A stretch of DNA of 64,000 nt, taken from positions 1 to 64,000 of the forward strand of contig JAJFGK010000020.1 in assembly GCA_021776195.1 (NCBI GenBank), written 5' to 3'. Under the pieces are notes generated by a model. It searched no databases and was not told the origin of the DNA. It was given only the letters and a program-made list of their open reading frames with translations. The stretch's first letter is position 1. Every line of letters begins with the position of its first letter. The stretch is from Kiloniellaceae bacterium. Its GTDB lineage: Bacteria > Pseudomonadota > Alphaproteobacteria > Kiloniellales > Kiloniellaceae. Of this stretch, positions 1-8,549 are shown in pieces. The position numbers and the translations under genes were made by a program.

Positions 1-1
1 C

Positions 2-3000
2 TCGGCTGGTTCGCATGACGAGGCGGTCGCCTTGCTGGCGGGTGCGTTGAATGCGGTGCTGACTGTGACGGACGGCGACGGTGACACGGCGGTTGCGGCG
101 GCCGACCTCGGCGGCGACGTGATCAAGTTCGAGGACGACGGTCCGACGGCCAACGACGACACCGACATGGTGTTTGAAGCGGCCGAGATGACGTCGGGCA
201 ATGTGGTGACCGGGGTTATTCCGAATGGGACCGGGGCGGCGGACGAAGGCGGCGCGGACGGCGCGGCGCTGATCCGCTCGGTCTCTCACGGCGGCTTGAC
301 CTTCACCCTCGATGCCAACGGTAGCGCGGTCGGCACCTCGGGAACGGCGGTCGGCAGCACGGCCTTCGTTGGCTACAACGACGCCAACGGCGAGCTTACC
401 ATCACCACGGAACTGGGCGGCACGCTGGTCATCCAATTGGATGGCGCGGGCTTTGGCGACTACCTCTACACCTCGCCGGCAAACGTGGCGAACGAGGTCG
501 ACGAGGTCTTCACCTATGCCCTCGAGGATGGCGACGGCGATACCGATCCGGCAACCCTGTCCATCACGGTCAAGCAGACTCCGATCGAGGCTCTGCCCAA
601 CGTGGACATGGTGCTGGAGAACCAGCCGCTCGATTTCAACATTCTTGTCGTCCTGGATGTCTCGGGCAGCATGGGCGATCCATCGGGTATCGCAGGCCTT
701 ACCCGCCTGGAGGCGTCCATCGCGGCGCTGAAGGAACTGGCCGCGGCCTATTTCGATATCGGTGAGAACGTGACGATCGACGTCGTGACCTTCACGACGG
801 GGGCGGCCTTCGAGGGACAGTTCACGACCCTGGCCAGCCTTGAGGCTGAGTTGGACGCAATCCTTGCCGCAGGTCCTCAGAGTCTCACGAACTACGAGGC
901 GGCGCTGACGGCGGCTCAGGCGAACTACGATCCGCCGGCCGCGGGACCGGCCGTCACGAACACGGTCTACTTCCTATCGGACGGTGAGCCGACGGCCGGT
1001 GGCGGTGCTGGAAACTCTCTGACGGACGCACAGATCGCGGCTTGGGAAGATTTCCTGGTTGCCCAAGAGGCCGAAGCTATTGCGGTCGGCGTCGGTTCCG
1101 GCATTCAGGTGGCCGACGAAGATCTGCAGGATGTCGCCTTCCCGGGCGAGCCGCTTCTGGTGCTCGACGAAACGGACCTGGCGGATACCCTGCTGGACAC
1201 CGTGCCGCCGGCAAACACAACTTCGGGCAACGTCATTGCCGACGATGACTTTGGACCTGGTGGCCAAGCGGCGACCCCGGTGTCCGAGCTGGTGGTCGAC
1301 GGCGTGGCCTACACGGCGGCTTCGCCGATTGGCGGCGCGGTTACCGACAAGGTGGGAACGGCGCTGACAATCCAGACTGTCCTGGGCGGCGTCCTGGTCT
1401 TCGATTTTGCCAACGGTGACTACAGCTACACCGCCCCCACCGTGCCGTCGGACACCGATGAAGTCTTTGGCTATACCATCGAGAACGACGACGGCCAGAT
1501 GGCGTCGAGCACCCTGACCATCACGGTCAAGGACAATGCAATCCCGGTCGCGGCCGCCGACACCGTGCTGACCAACATCGTCGACGGGTCGGATATCGTG
1601 ATCCCGGAGGCGGCCCTGCTGGCTAATGACACGGATGCCAACGGCGACAGCCTGTCGATCTTCCGTCTCAGCGGCACGTCGGCGGGCGACAGCGCAACCT
1701 TCCCCTTCGGCGGAACCACAGCGGTCGGCACCCCACCGTTCGATGTGGTCTTCAACGAAGGCGCCGCGGGCCCCGTCGCCGGATCCTTCGACTACGAGGC
1801 GAGCGACGGTCAGCTCCTCAGCACCGCGGCCACGGTCTCGGTGACCGGTTCCGCCGGTTCGACGATCACCGGCACCGGGGCAGATGAGATCCTGATTGCC
1901 GGTGGTGGCGACGACACACTCAATGGCGGCGGCGGTAACGACGTTATGATCGGCGGTGCGGGTAGCGACACCCATACCGGCGGTGCCGGCAACGATCTTT
2001 ACCTCTACAGCCTGGCCGACGTGGTACCCGAGCCCCCCACGCCGCTGATCACGCTCTCGACTGAAGAGAACGAGACCCTGGGCGGTCTGAGCTTCGAGGA
2101 CGAAGACCTCGCGCTTTACGATCCGGGCAGCGACACGGCCACGCTGGCCTTCGATGGCGATGCCGAGTTCACTGGGGAAGAGGACATCAATGCCGTGCAT
2201 GTCCTGGCCAACGGCAACGTTATCCTCTCGACCGAGGGCGACCACACCTTGGGCGGCCTGAACTTCGGCGACGACGATCTGGTGGAGTATGACCCGGTCG
2301 CCAATACTGCCGCGTTGCTCTTTGACGGTGGGACTCTCTTCAGCAACGGCTTCGAGGACATCGATGCGTTCCACCTTCTGGCCAACGGCAACTTCGTGCT
2401 CTCGACGGTGGGCAGTGCGACCCTGGGCGGCCTGACCTTCGAGGATGGCGATCTGGTGGAGTACAACCCCAACACCAACGTTTCGACGCTGTTCTTCGAC
2501 GAGGACCTCTTCTCCGGCGACGAGGACATCGACGCGGTCCACGTGCTGGAGAACGGCAACATCGTGCTCTCGACGAACGGCGGCGCGACCTTGGGCGGCC
2601 TGACCTTCGCGGACGGCGATCTGGTGGAATACGATCCGAATGCCGGCACGGCCACCCTGTTCTTCGACGAGGGGCTGTTCTCGGGTGGTGCCGACATCAA
2701 TGCGGTGCACGTCACCGAGGCTGCAGCGCCCGCCGCCAGCATCGACAACATCACGGACTTCGAGTCTACGCTGCTGGGCGACACCGACAACGATGCGGTC
2801 CACCTCGGGGACCTGCTGACAGGCCTCGGCTTCGACGCCGATACGAACGACATCAACGACTGGCTGTCGCTCGATGTCAGCGGCGGGGACACCACGATCC
2901 AAGTGGATACGGACGGCGTCGGTGCCGGTACCGATACCCTCGATGTGGTCACCCTGGACGGCGTCGACTTGACCGGCGTGTCGGTCGACGACCTGATTAC

Positions 3001-3025
3001 CAACGGAAACCTGATCGTTTCGTAG
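2..3025 (+). CDS. Large RTX-type secreted protein with vWA domain (5' end outside window)
   Basis: The reading frame is open to the left edge, so only the C-terminal 1007 residues or so are seen. The first part holds repeats with DGDGDT and FEDDGPTA motifs, as in VCBS/T1SS-143 adhesin repeats. A von Willebrand A domain starts near base 650 with an intact MIDAS (DVSGS). Glycine/aspartate nonapeptide RTX repeats (GGxGND) at about 1890-2010 should bind calcium. Four tandem units of 56-59 residues follow (2044-2716). The last 90 residues resemble the type I secretion C-terminal target domain. Role by family: a calcium-stabilised surface adhesin or biofilm protein exported by a TolC-dependent type I system. 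No cognate ABC/MFP exporter lies in the window, although a TolC homologue sits at 45093. Specific binding target unknown. Confidence 0.88.
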   Translation, partial: SAGSHDEAVALLAGALNAVLTVTDGDGDTAVAAADLGGDVIKFEDDGPTANDDTDMVFEAAEMTSGNVVTGVIPNGTGAADEGGADGAALIRSVSHGGLTFTLDANGSAVGTSGTAVGSTAFVGYNDANGELTITTELGGTLVIQLDGAGFGDYLYTSPANVANEVDEVFTYALEDGDGDTDPATLSITVKQTPIEALPNVDMVLENQPLDFNILVVLDVSGSMGDPSGIAGLTRLEASIAALKELAAAYFDIGENVTIDVVTFTTGAAFEGQFTTLASLEAELDAILAAGPQSLTNYEAALTAAQANYDPPAAGPAVTNTVYFLSDGEPTAGGGAGNSLTDAQIAAWEDFLVAQEAEAIAVGVGSGIQVADEDLQDVAFPGEPLLVLDETDLADTLLDTVPPANTTSGNVIADDDFGPGGQAATPVSELVVDGVAYTAASPIGGAVTDKVGTALTIQTVLGGVLVFDFANGDYSYTAPTVPSDTDEVFGYTIENDDGQMASSTLTITVKDNAIPVAAADTVLTNIVDGSDIVIPEAALLANDTDANGDSLSIFRLSGTSAGDSATFPFGGTTAVGTPPFDVVFNEGAAGPVAGSFDYEASDGQLLSTAATVSVTGSAGSTITGTGADEILIAGGGDDTLNGGGGNDVMIGGAGSDTHTGGAGNDLYLYSLADVVPEPPTPLITLSTEENETLGGLSFEDEDLALYDPGSDTATLAFDGDAEFTGEEDINAVHVLANGNVILSTEGDHTLGGLNFGDDDLVEYDPVANTAALLFDGGTLFSNGFEDIDAFHLLANGNFVLSTVGSATLGGLTFEDGDLVEYNPNTNVSTLFFDEDLFSGDEDIDAVHVLENGNIVLSTNGGATLGGLTFADGDLVEYDPNAGTATLFFDEGLFSGGADINAVHVTEAAAPAASIDNITDFESTLLGDTDNDAVHLGDLLTGLGFDADTNDINDWLSLDVSGGDTTIQVDTDGVGAGTDTLDVVTLDGVDLTGVSVDDLITNGNLIVS
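2044..2716 (+). repeat. Four tandem 56-59-residue protein repeats
   Basis: Units start near bases 2044, 2219, 2396 and 2564. Each carries LST, TLGGL, DLVEYDP, a TLFFD-type strand and DI(D/N)AVHVL in the same order. The spacing suggests beta-rich modules, perhaps propeller blades. They sit between the RTX nonapeptides and the secretion signal, an unusual place for a folded module. Confidence 0.8.
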
Positions 3026-3052
3026 CGTTCAGCAATTTGTGATATCCGGATA

Positions 3053-3082
3053 GGCCGGGGCCCTCAAGGTCCCGGCCTTTTT
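3053..3082 (+). terminator. Rho-independent terminator after the RTX gene
   Basis: A 10-bp GC-rich stem (3053-3062 with 3068-3077, one G-T pair) closes a 5-nt loop and is followed by five T residues. It lies 28 bp after the stop codon of the RTX gene and closes that transcript before the convergent minus-strand gene. Confidence 0.85.
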
Positions 3083-3127
3083 CGTTGGAAACACTAGTCG
3101 CGTATTGTAGGCCTTGGCCCACCGCGG

Positions 3128-4426
3128 TCAGCCCTTGCCGGACTTCGCCTCAACCGCACCGCCCCGGACCGAGGCCGAAACACTGACGCGCTGCCGTGGC
3201 AGGGGCGCGGCCCCCGGGATCGGCCAGGGCAGGCCGAAGCGCTGGGCCTCGTCGAGAATGCGCAGGCTTTCGGTGATCCCGGCGCCCACGTGATCGGCAT
3301 TGCTGCCGTGGCCGCCGAAGGGCAGGCGGCGGGTCTCGGCCAGGGCATAGCAGCTGTCGTGGGTCAGGCTGTGGCGGCGGATCGCCGGCCAGACCTGGGC
3401 CGCCAGAAAGGCCTGATCGGCGCCGTAGGCGTTGCGCTGCCTTAGGTCCGCTGTCGCTTTCATCTTTTTTTCCAGCTCCAGCCCGGTGCCGCCGCGCCCG
3501 CCCCAGAGGCCGGCCAGGATCAACTCGTTGTGGACCACGTGGTCGCGCAGGACATGGAAGGCCTTGCCGCTGGCCAGCCAGTCCTCGACCGCGGCCCAGT
3601 CCTTGGGCGACAGGCGGCTGTCGCAGTCGCGGCAGAGGAAGGCCGCCAGGTCCTCGTCGTCGGCGGCGAGAAAGCGCCAGCAATAGCCGGGGATCTCGGG
3701 ATGGCGCTCGGCGGCCGGGATCACCTCGGCCCCCTGACGGCGCAGGTCCTGCGATACGGCGGGCGGCAGGTCCGATCCGACGTAAAAGCGGCAGCGCCAG
3801 CCGGGCATGACACTGGGTGCCAGACGGGCGTTGATCATGGCCCCGGCCAGGTAGCGCGGCTCGCGGCCCCAGAGGCTAAAGGCGATGACGCGTTTTTTCG
3901 GGCCAGGCGCCACCTTGGCCTCGCGCGGCACGAAGGCGAGCGCTGCGGGCGCAGCCTGGGCGAGGCTGCGTTCGTCGCGCAGCGTCAGCGCGCGCGCGCC
4001 ATGGGCCTTGGCCTCGTCCGGACGCCCCAGGCCCCAGCAGGCCACCTTCAGGCCATCGAGAAGTCCGATGTCGTCGGGCTGGTCCACCGAGAGCGCCTCG
4101 AAGAGCGGCAGGGAGCGCTTGAAGTCCCTCAAGTTGTTGGCAACGCTCGCCAGCTGCCGGCGGTGACGCTGCGGTTCGCTGTCCAGGGCCTGGGCCTTTT
4201 CGATCGCGTTCAGCGCGGCCTTGAAGTTTCGCCGGTTGTTCTCGACCGTCGAGAGCAAGGCCCAGTGATCGGCGCTGTCCGGTTCCGCCCTCAGGGCCTT
4301 GCGGGCCAGCCGGGCCGCCTCCTCGTGGCGCCCGGCGCGCAGCAGTTTGCGGATCCGGGCCCGGGTGTCCCTGGACCCGACGGGCGCTACGATGGCGATT
4401 CCTTTCGGCACCCTTGTCACTCCCAA
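3128..4426 (-). CDS. TPR protein with glycosyltransferase-like domain
   Basis: The first half (about residues 20-160) is helical with TPR-like spacing of small and aromatic residues (RAGRHEEAARLARKAL). The second half, from RVIAFSLWG on, resembles uncharacterised glycosyltransferase-like proteins: a CRDCDSRLS stretch looks like the acidic metal/nucleotide-sugar motif and is followed by HVLRDHVVHNE. A role in glycosylating a cell-surface product is inference. The longest frame starts with TTG at 4426; a GTG at 4411 has GGGAG 8 nt upstream and may be the true start. It converges with the RTX gene, so a link to glycosylating that adhesin is possible but unproven. Confidence 0.7.
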   Translation of the reverse strand: MGVTRVPKGIAIVAPVGSRDTRARIRKLLRAGRHEEAARLARKALRAEPDSADHWALLSTVENNRRNFKAALNAIEKAQALDSEPQRHRRQLASVANNLRDFKRSLPLFEALSVDQPDDIGLLDGLKVACWGLGRPDEAKAHGARALTLRDERSLAQAAPAALAFVPREAKVAPGPKKRVIAFSLWGREPRYLAGAMINARLAPSVMPGWRCRFYVGSDLPPAVSQDLRRQGAEVIPAAERHPEIPGYCWRFLAADDEDLAAFLCRDCDSRLSPKDWAAVEDWLASGKAFHVLRDHVVHNELILAGLWGGRGGTGLELEKKMKATADLRQRNAYGADQAFLAAQVWPAIRRHSLTHDSCYALAETRRLPFGGHGSNADHVGAGITESLRILDEAQRFGLPWPIPGAAPLPRQRVSVSASVRGGAVEAKSGKG

Positions 4427-4845
4427 CGGGGATTTCCCCAGTTATCGCGAAGGCCGGTTCCGATTGGCGACCACGAAGCCAATAGTGTGTAAGCCTTATC
4501 AAGCGGTGAAAGAAGGGCAAGTCTTGGCGTTTGTCACCAGGGCCTCTGGACAAGGGACAGTCATCCGGGACGCGACTTTCCGCCACATCGAAGGTTTGGG
4601 CCGAACAGGATTCCGGAATGACCTCCCCCGAGGCAGCAATTGCAAAACGGACACTATAGGCCTGTACAAAACACCCAAGGCTTGGCGGTTTTGACTTCCG
4701 GCAGACTCGTTTTTGATTCGTGGCCGGGCCGTCGAGCGGCCCTTTCGACGCTCTCTTGAGTCCGTGCGCTGGAACTTTGTCTTGAGATGGCCTGGTTTTC
4801 ACTAAATGTCGTTAACTCTTCTTGGTCTTCAAGAGTCGTTAAACC

Positions 4846-4874
4846 TTGTACAATAGTATTGGCATCGTTAGATT
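4846..4874 (+). promoter_or_regulatory. Candidate sigma70 promoter for the exported-protein gene
   Basis: TTGTAC (4846-4851) and TAGATT (4869-4874) are separated by 17 bp. Transcription would start near 4881, just before the palindrome at 4891, leaving a leader of about 125 nt. Confidence 0.4.
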
Positions 4875-4890
4875 TATCGACAAGAAGAGG

Positions 4891-4912
4891 GCGAATCGCG
4901 ACCGCGATTCGC
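4891..4912. promoter_or_regulatory. Perfect 10-bp inverted repeat, operator-like
   Basis: GCGAATCGCG, two bases, then its exact reverse complement. It lies about 95 bp upstream of the start at 5008 and just after the predicted transcription start. No T run follows, which argues against a terminator and for a repressor site or an mRNA-leader hairpin. Confidence 0.5.
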
Positions 4913-5007
4913 ACAAAATCGCAACCGTGGGGTTCTTGGGGAATTCAGTCGGGCGCTCACCGAGGGCATAGAGGGGCGCCGGACACTGGCGAGGGGCAAC
5001 AATTCAT

Positions 5008-5544
5008 ATGAGTAACTTGACTCGCAGTCTGCGCGTGACGGCACTGGTGTCGCTCACGGTCTTGATGGCATCCGCTTCTTGGGCCGGCGAAATCAATGTG
5101 CAAGAGCCGGCCTTGACCATGGAGCCGGAGTACTTCGACGGTGCCTATGTCGACGATTCGCCGGCGGATGCCTCGTTCGATCTGGGGGCCTCGTTCGACC
5201 AGGGTTACGACCTGGGGACGGCCTTTTCCGGTGCCGGGACCGAAAGTGTCCCGGATTACGGTATTGGCGAGAGTCTGGCCCGCCTGACGCCGAAAGGCGG
5301 TGCCACGGCCAGCAAAGGCACGGTTCTGGTGCCCTGGACCTCGTCGGCGGATTTGGCGCCGCGTGGGGATGGCCAGCCTGGCGGGCTGGCGGCCTTGATC
5401 AAGGCGGCGCGCGCGCACTACCTCGAACAGGGCGGCACGGTCGACGGCGACGGCGTGATGCACTTGGATATGACACTCGATCAGGTGCTGACGGGCCTGT
5501 CTTGGCGCAAGCACGTGGTCGAGAACCTGCAACAGGGCAACTAG
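5008..5544 (+). CDS. Exported protein of unknown function
   Basis: 178 residues. An N-terminal signal peptide is clear: a basic start, hydrophobic core (VTALVSLTVLMASAS) and a likely cut after SWA. The mature protein is acidic, with a low-complexity section (DASFDLGASFDQGYDLG) and a C-terminal part that looks globular (AALIKAARAHYLEQGG to the end). Not recognised as any family. ATG at 5008 has GAGGGG 11 nt upstream, a somewhat long spacing. Probably periplasmic or secreted, with its own promoter region and no operon partner. Confidence 0.7.
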   Translation: MSNLTRSLRVTALVSLTVLMASASWAGEINVQEPALTMEPEYFDGAYVDDSPADASFDLGASFDQGYDLGTAFSGAGTESVPDYGIGESLARLTPKGGATASKGTVLVPWTSSADLAPRGDGQPGGLAALIKAARAHYLEQGGTVDGDGVMHLDMTLDQVLTGLSWRKHVVENLQQGN

Positions 5545-5902
5545 AGCGGTCCTGCCGCCGGTCGCCCCGCCGCGGGTCTCTCGCTGGCCAGGGAATGCGC
5601 CGGACGGACTTCATGCGTCGAACCTCAACCCGATTGGTCTTTGAGGCACTAGTTTGTTACATTGCCCGAACTAATATCCAACGGGCGGCGAGAGGCGGGT
5701 GAATGAGCCAGGTCAAGCCTGTTCGGGGATCTGCCGGATTCCGCCGAGGTCTTGAGCCGGTCCAATCCGCTTTCCCGGGAGTGCTGGTTGCGATGCCGCT
5801 TGAGGCAGGGCGAGAGACAGTCGACGAAGGGACAGGGGGCATCTTCTCCAGGGAAGCAGCCGGACTCGGTCCCCGCATGGCGCGATGCCCCGGTCTGGCG
5901 CA
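5545..5902. other. Intergenic region before the histidine kinase
   Basis: About 360 bp without a well-supported gene. A 67-codon frame at 5703-5906 has an AGAGG 7 nt before its ATG and overlaps the kinase start by ATGA, but its third-position GC (about 60%) is well below that of neighbouring genes. It is described as a finding only. Confidence 0.5.
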
Positions 5903-7780
5903 ATGACCGACGCGGTGCCGGCAGCCAAGGACGCGGGCGGAGCCGACAGCGGCCCGGCCGCCAAGGACCAGCCCGCCAAGGTCCAGAAAGACCGCGACAA
6001 GGCGGAGGCCGCCTTCGGGCCCGACGAGGGTCTGATATCCGCCGAGGCCGAACCGGCGGGCGAAGCCGGCCGCGGCACCCGGCAACCAGTCGAGGGCGCG
6101 CAGGATAGCGGGGCGCTGCCAGCAGGCGATGACAAGGACCTGGCGGGATTGGTCTCTCTCGAAGAGCCGCCGCGTCCGGAACTTTCGGTCCCGGAAGTCA
6201 GCCGCCGGCGGCTGGTCTTGCCGGTTATCACCATTTTGTTCATCTCCTTCCTTTCGATCTTCGCCTTCCTCTGGGCCACCTCGCGGGCCCTCGACGAGGA
6301 TGCCCGGACGCGGGACCATCAACTGGCCGAGTCCCTTCTGGCCTCTCAACGCCTCGCCCTGGAGGCGGGCCTGCGTGACAACGCGACCAGTGGCGGCGCG
6401 GTGCTCAATCTGTTGCAGCGCCCCGATCCTGCCTGGGTCGGCGCGGTCCTGGGGCCACGCCTGCGCCGGGACTTCGAGGCCACCTCAACCTGGGTCTTGT
6501 CGCCCGAGGGCGAGACCTTGGCGGCCTTCGTCGATGACCGGGTCGGAGATCGGGCGGTCGAGGCCTACTTCACCTCCGGCCTGTCGGACCTGCTCGCCCG
6601 CCTGGCCGAAGGCGGGGCGGAGGACCGGCATCAGGTCAGCGGCTATCTCGACCATGCCCGGTCGCTGCACTTCGTGGTGGCGGCCAGGGTGCTCGATCCC
6701 GACGGCGTCCTGCTGCCTTCGGCGCCGACGATGCTCGTCTCCCAGGCGCTGGACGAGTCCTTTCTGATCCGCGGTGGGATCAACTACACCCTGCCCGGGC
6801 TGGTCCTGCACCGCGGTCCGGTTCCCGAAGGCCATGAGGGCATCGCGCTGCTGGGCGAGGCGGCCAGGCCTCAGGCGCATCTCATTTGGCGCCGAGCGCA
6901 GCCCGGCGACGGCCTGCTCTGGCCGCTGTCGCCGGCCCTGGCGGCGGCACTGATCGCGATCGGCTACTTTCTCTTGCTCTTCGTCCGTGGCGCCGACCTC
7001 TTCATGGAACGTCAGGCCTATCTGGCGGCATCGCTGCACCAGGAACAGAATCTGCGCAATTTGAAGTCCCGTTTCGTCTCCATGGTGTCGCACGAACTGC
7101 GCACGCCGCTGACGACGATCCGCAGCGCCACCGATCTCTTGGAGCGCTACGGCGAGCGCATGTCCGAGGCCGACCGGATCGAGGAGACAAGGGCGATTCA
7201 TCGCTCGGTCGATGCCCTGTCGAGGCTGGTCGATAATGTGCTGGTGATCGGCCGGTCGGACTGGCTGACCGGCGACGGCGAGCCGCAACCGATCGATCTG
7301 GTCGAGTTCGGCCGTCAGATCTGGGGCGAGGTGGTGCCGGGCTTCGAGGGACAGGCGCGTTTCCTGGTGGGCGCGGAGGGCGAAGATCGGGTTTTCCGGG
7401 GCGATGCGACGGCGCTGCGCCCGCTGCTTTCCAACCTCTTTTCCAATGCGGTAAAGTATTCGCGCGGCGCCGGCGAGGTGATGATGACCATCATTCACAA
7501 GCCAAGGGAAACCGTGATCCGGGTGACCGATTTTGGTATTGGCATCGCGCCCGAAGATCTGCCAAACATCTTTAAGCCCTTTCAGCGCGGCGCCAATGCC
7601 GAGCCGATGACCGGGTCGGGCCTGGGTCTTGCCATCGCCAAGGCTTGCGTTCGAGCCATGGGTGGTGAGATTAGGGTGCAAAGCCAGCTCGACAAGGGGA
7701 CGACCTTCGAAATCACCTTGCCTCAGGACCGCGGTTCGCGGCGCGGCAAGCAAAGACGACAAAAGGACGGGAAGGCATGA
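5903..7780 (+). CDS. Membrane sensor histidine kinase
   Basis: 625 residues from ATG 5903; an ATG at 5885 would add six. A charged, alanine/proline-rich cytoplasmic N-terminus of about 100 residues precedes the first membrane segment (VITILFISFLSIFAFLWA). A periplasmic sensor region of about 200 residues and a second membrane segment (ALIAIGYFLLLFV) follow. The HisKA box SHELRTPL carries the phospho-accepting His (base 7091). The HATPase_c domain has its N box (NLFSNAVKYS), DFGIGI and GSGLGLAIAKA. It autophosphorylates and passes phosphate to the regulator gene overlapping by ATGA at 7777. The signal is unknown; the periplasmic domain is not a family I recognise. The long N-terminal tail is unusual. 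Confidence 0.93.
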   Translation: MTDAVPAAKDAGGADSGPAAKDQPAKVQKDRDKAEAAFGPDEGLISAEAEPAGEAGRGTRQPVEGAQDSGALPAGDDKDLAGLVSLEEPPRPELSVPEVSRRRLVLPVITILFISFLSIFAFLWATSRALDEDARTRDHQLAESLLASQRLALEAGLRDNATSGGAVLNLLQRPDPAWVGAVLGPRLRRDFEATSTWVLSPEGETLAAFVDDRVGDRAVEAYFTSGLSDLLARLAEGGAEDRHQVSGYLDHARSLHFVVAARVLDPDGVLLPSAPTMLVSQALDESFLIRGGINYTLPGLVLHRGPVPEGHEGIALLGEAARPQAHLIWRRAQPGDGLLWPLSPALAAALIAIGYFLLLFVRGADLFMERQAYLAASLHQEQNLRNLKSRFVSMVSHELRTPLTTIRSATDLLERYGERMSEADRIEETRAIHRSVDALSRLVDNVLVIGRSDWLTGDGEPQPIDLVEFGRQIWGEVVPGFEGQARFLVGAEGEDRVFRGDATALRPLLSNLFSNAVKYSRGAGEVMMTIIHKPRETVIRVTDFGIGIAPEDLPNIFKPFQRGANAEPMTGSGLGLAIAKACVRAMGGEIRVQSQLDKGTTFEITLPQDRGSRRGKQRRQKDGKA

Positions 7781-8517
7781 CCAAAATCCTGGTGGTCGAA
7801 GACGACGAGATGATCCGCGAGCGCCTGGTCAAGGCCCTGGGCTTCGAGGGTTTCGACGTCTCCAGCGCGGAAAACGGCGCGGTTGGACTGCAGCGGCTCG
7901 AACAGTCGGTGCCGGATCTGATCATCACCGATATCCTGATGCCCGATGTCGGCGGTTTCGACTTCGTCACCGTGGTGCGCGCGCGGGCCGATACGCGGCT
8001 GGTGCCGATCATCATCATCACCGCGCTTTCGGAGCGCTTGTCGCTGCGCGAGTTCATGGAACTGGGGGTCGACGACTACCTGACCAAGCCCTTCCACATC
8101 GAAGAGCTGCTGCGGGCGGTGAAGACCCAACTGCGCAAGCGTTCCTGGTGGGAAGAAGAACACCGCGACGTGCGCGATGCCCAGCAGCTGTCCTTTTCCA
8201 ACTGGCGCATGGACGTCGAGCGCCGGCAGCTCATTTCGACCTCCGGGGCCCAGCGGTCCCTGACCAACTCCGAGGCCCAGCTCCTGCTGGTGTTCCTGCG
8301 CAATGCCAACCGCGTGCTCGACCGGGACACGCTGGTCGACCTGCTGGGCAAGTCCAAGATCGGCGCCAACGACCGCTCCATCGACGTGCTGATCGGCCGC
8401 CTGCGGCGCAAGATCGAGGTCGACGTGAAACGCCCCAAGATCATCGAGACGATCCGCAGCGGCGGCTACATCTTCAACGGCGAGGTCAAGTGGCTGGCCC
8501 AGGAAGAAGAGGCCTGA
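7777..8517 (+). CDS. OmpR-family response regulator
   Basis: 246 residues. Receiver domain with acidic pocket D9/D10, phospho-acceptor D52 (TDILMP), T82 and K104 (LTKPFH), then a winged-helix DNA-binding domain (about 140-240) with NDRSIDVLIGRLRRKIE and IRSGGYIF. Start ATG overlaps the kinase stop (ATGA), so translation is coupled and the two form a pair. Target genes cannot be read from sequence; the CocE hydrolase 30 bp downstream may be co-transcribed. Confidence 0.95.
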   Translation: MTKILVVEDDEMIRERLVKALGFEGFDVSSAENGAVGLQRLEQSVPDLIITDILMPDVGGFDFVTVVRARADTRLVPIIIITALSERLSLREFMELGVDDYLTKPFHIEELLRAVKTQLRKRSWWEEEHRDVRDAQQLSFSNWRMDVERRQLISTSGAQRSLTNSEAQLLLVFLRNANRVLDRDTLVDLLGKSKIGANDRSIDVLIGRLRRKIEVDVKRPKIIETIRSGGYIFNGEVKWLAQEEEA

Positions 8518-8549
8518 TACCAGGGCCCTAGTGCGAAAGGAGCGCTGGT

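Larger units (their letters stand above)
4427..5007. other. Intergenic region, 580 bp, lower GC
   Basis: Divergent region between the TPR gene and the exported-protein gene at 5008. No convincing gene: open frames across it lack codon bias. It holds a direct repeat GTCGTTAA (4808-4815 and 4835-4842), a sigma70-like promoter (4846-4874) and a perfect palindrome (4891-4912), all on the 5008 side. Confidence 0.6.

Noticed and set aside
974..2902. Long open frame on the minus strand opposite the RTX gene
   Set aside because: High GC at codon position three of the sense gene keeps the antisense frame free of stops; the sense protein has clear domains, the antisense one none.
4299..4694. 131-codon plus-strand frame in the 4427-5007 region
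   Set aside because: Starts inside the TPR gene on the other strand and has no codon bias or motif.
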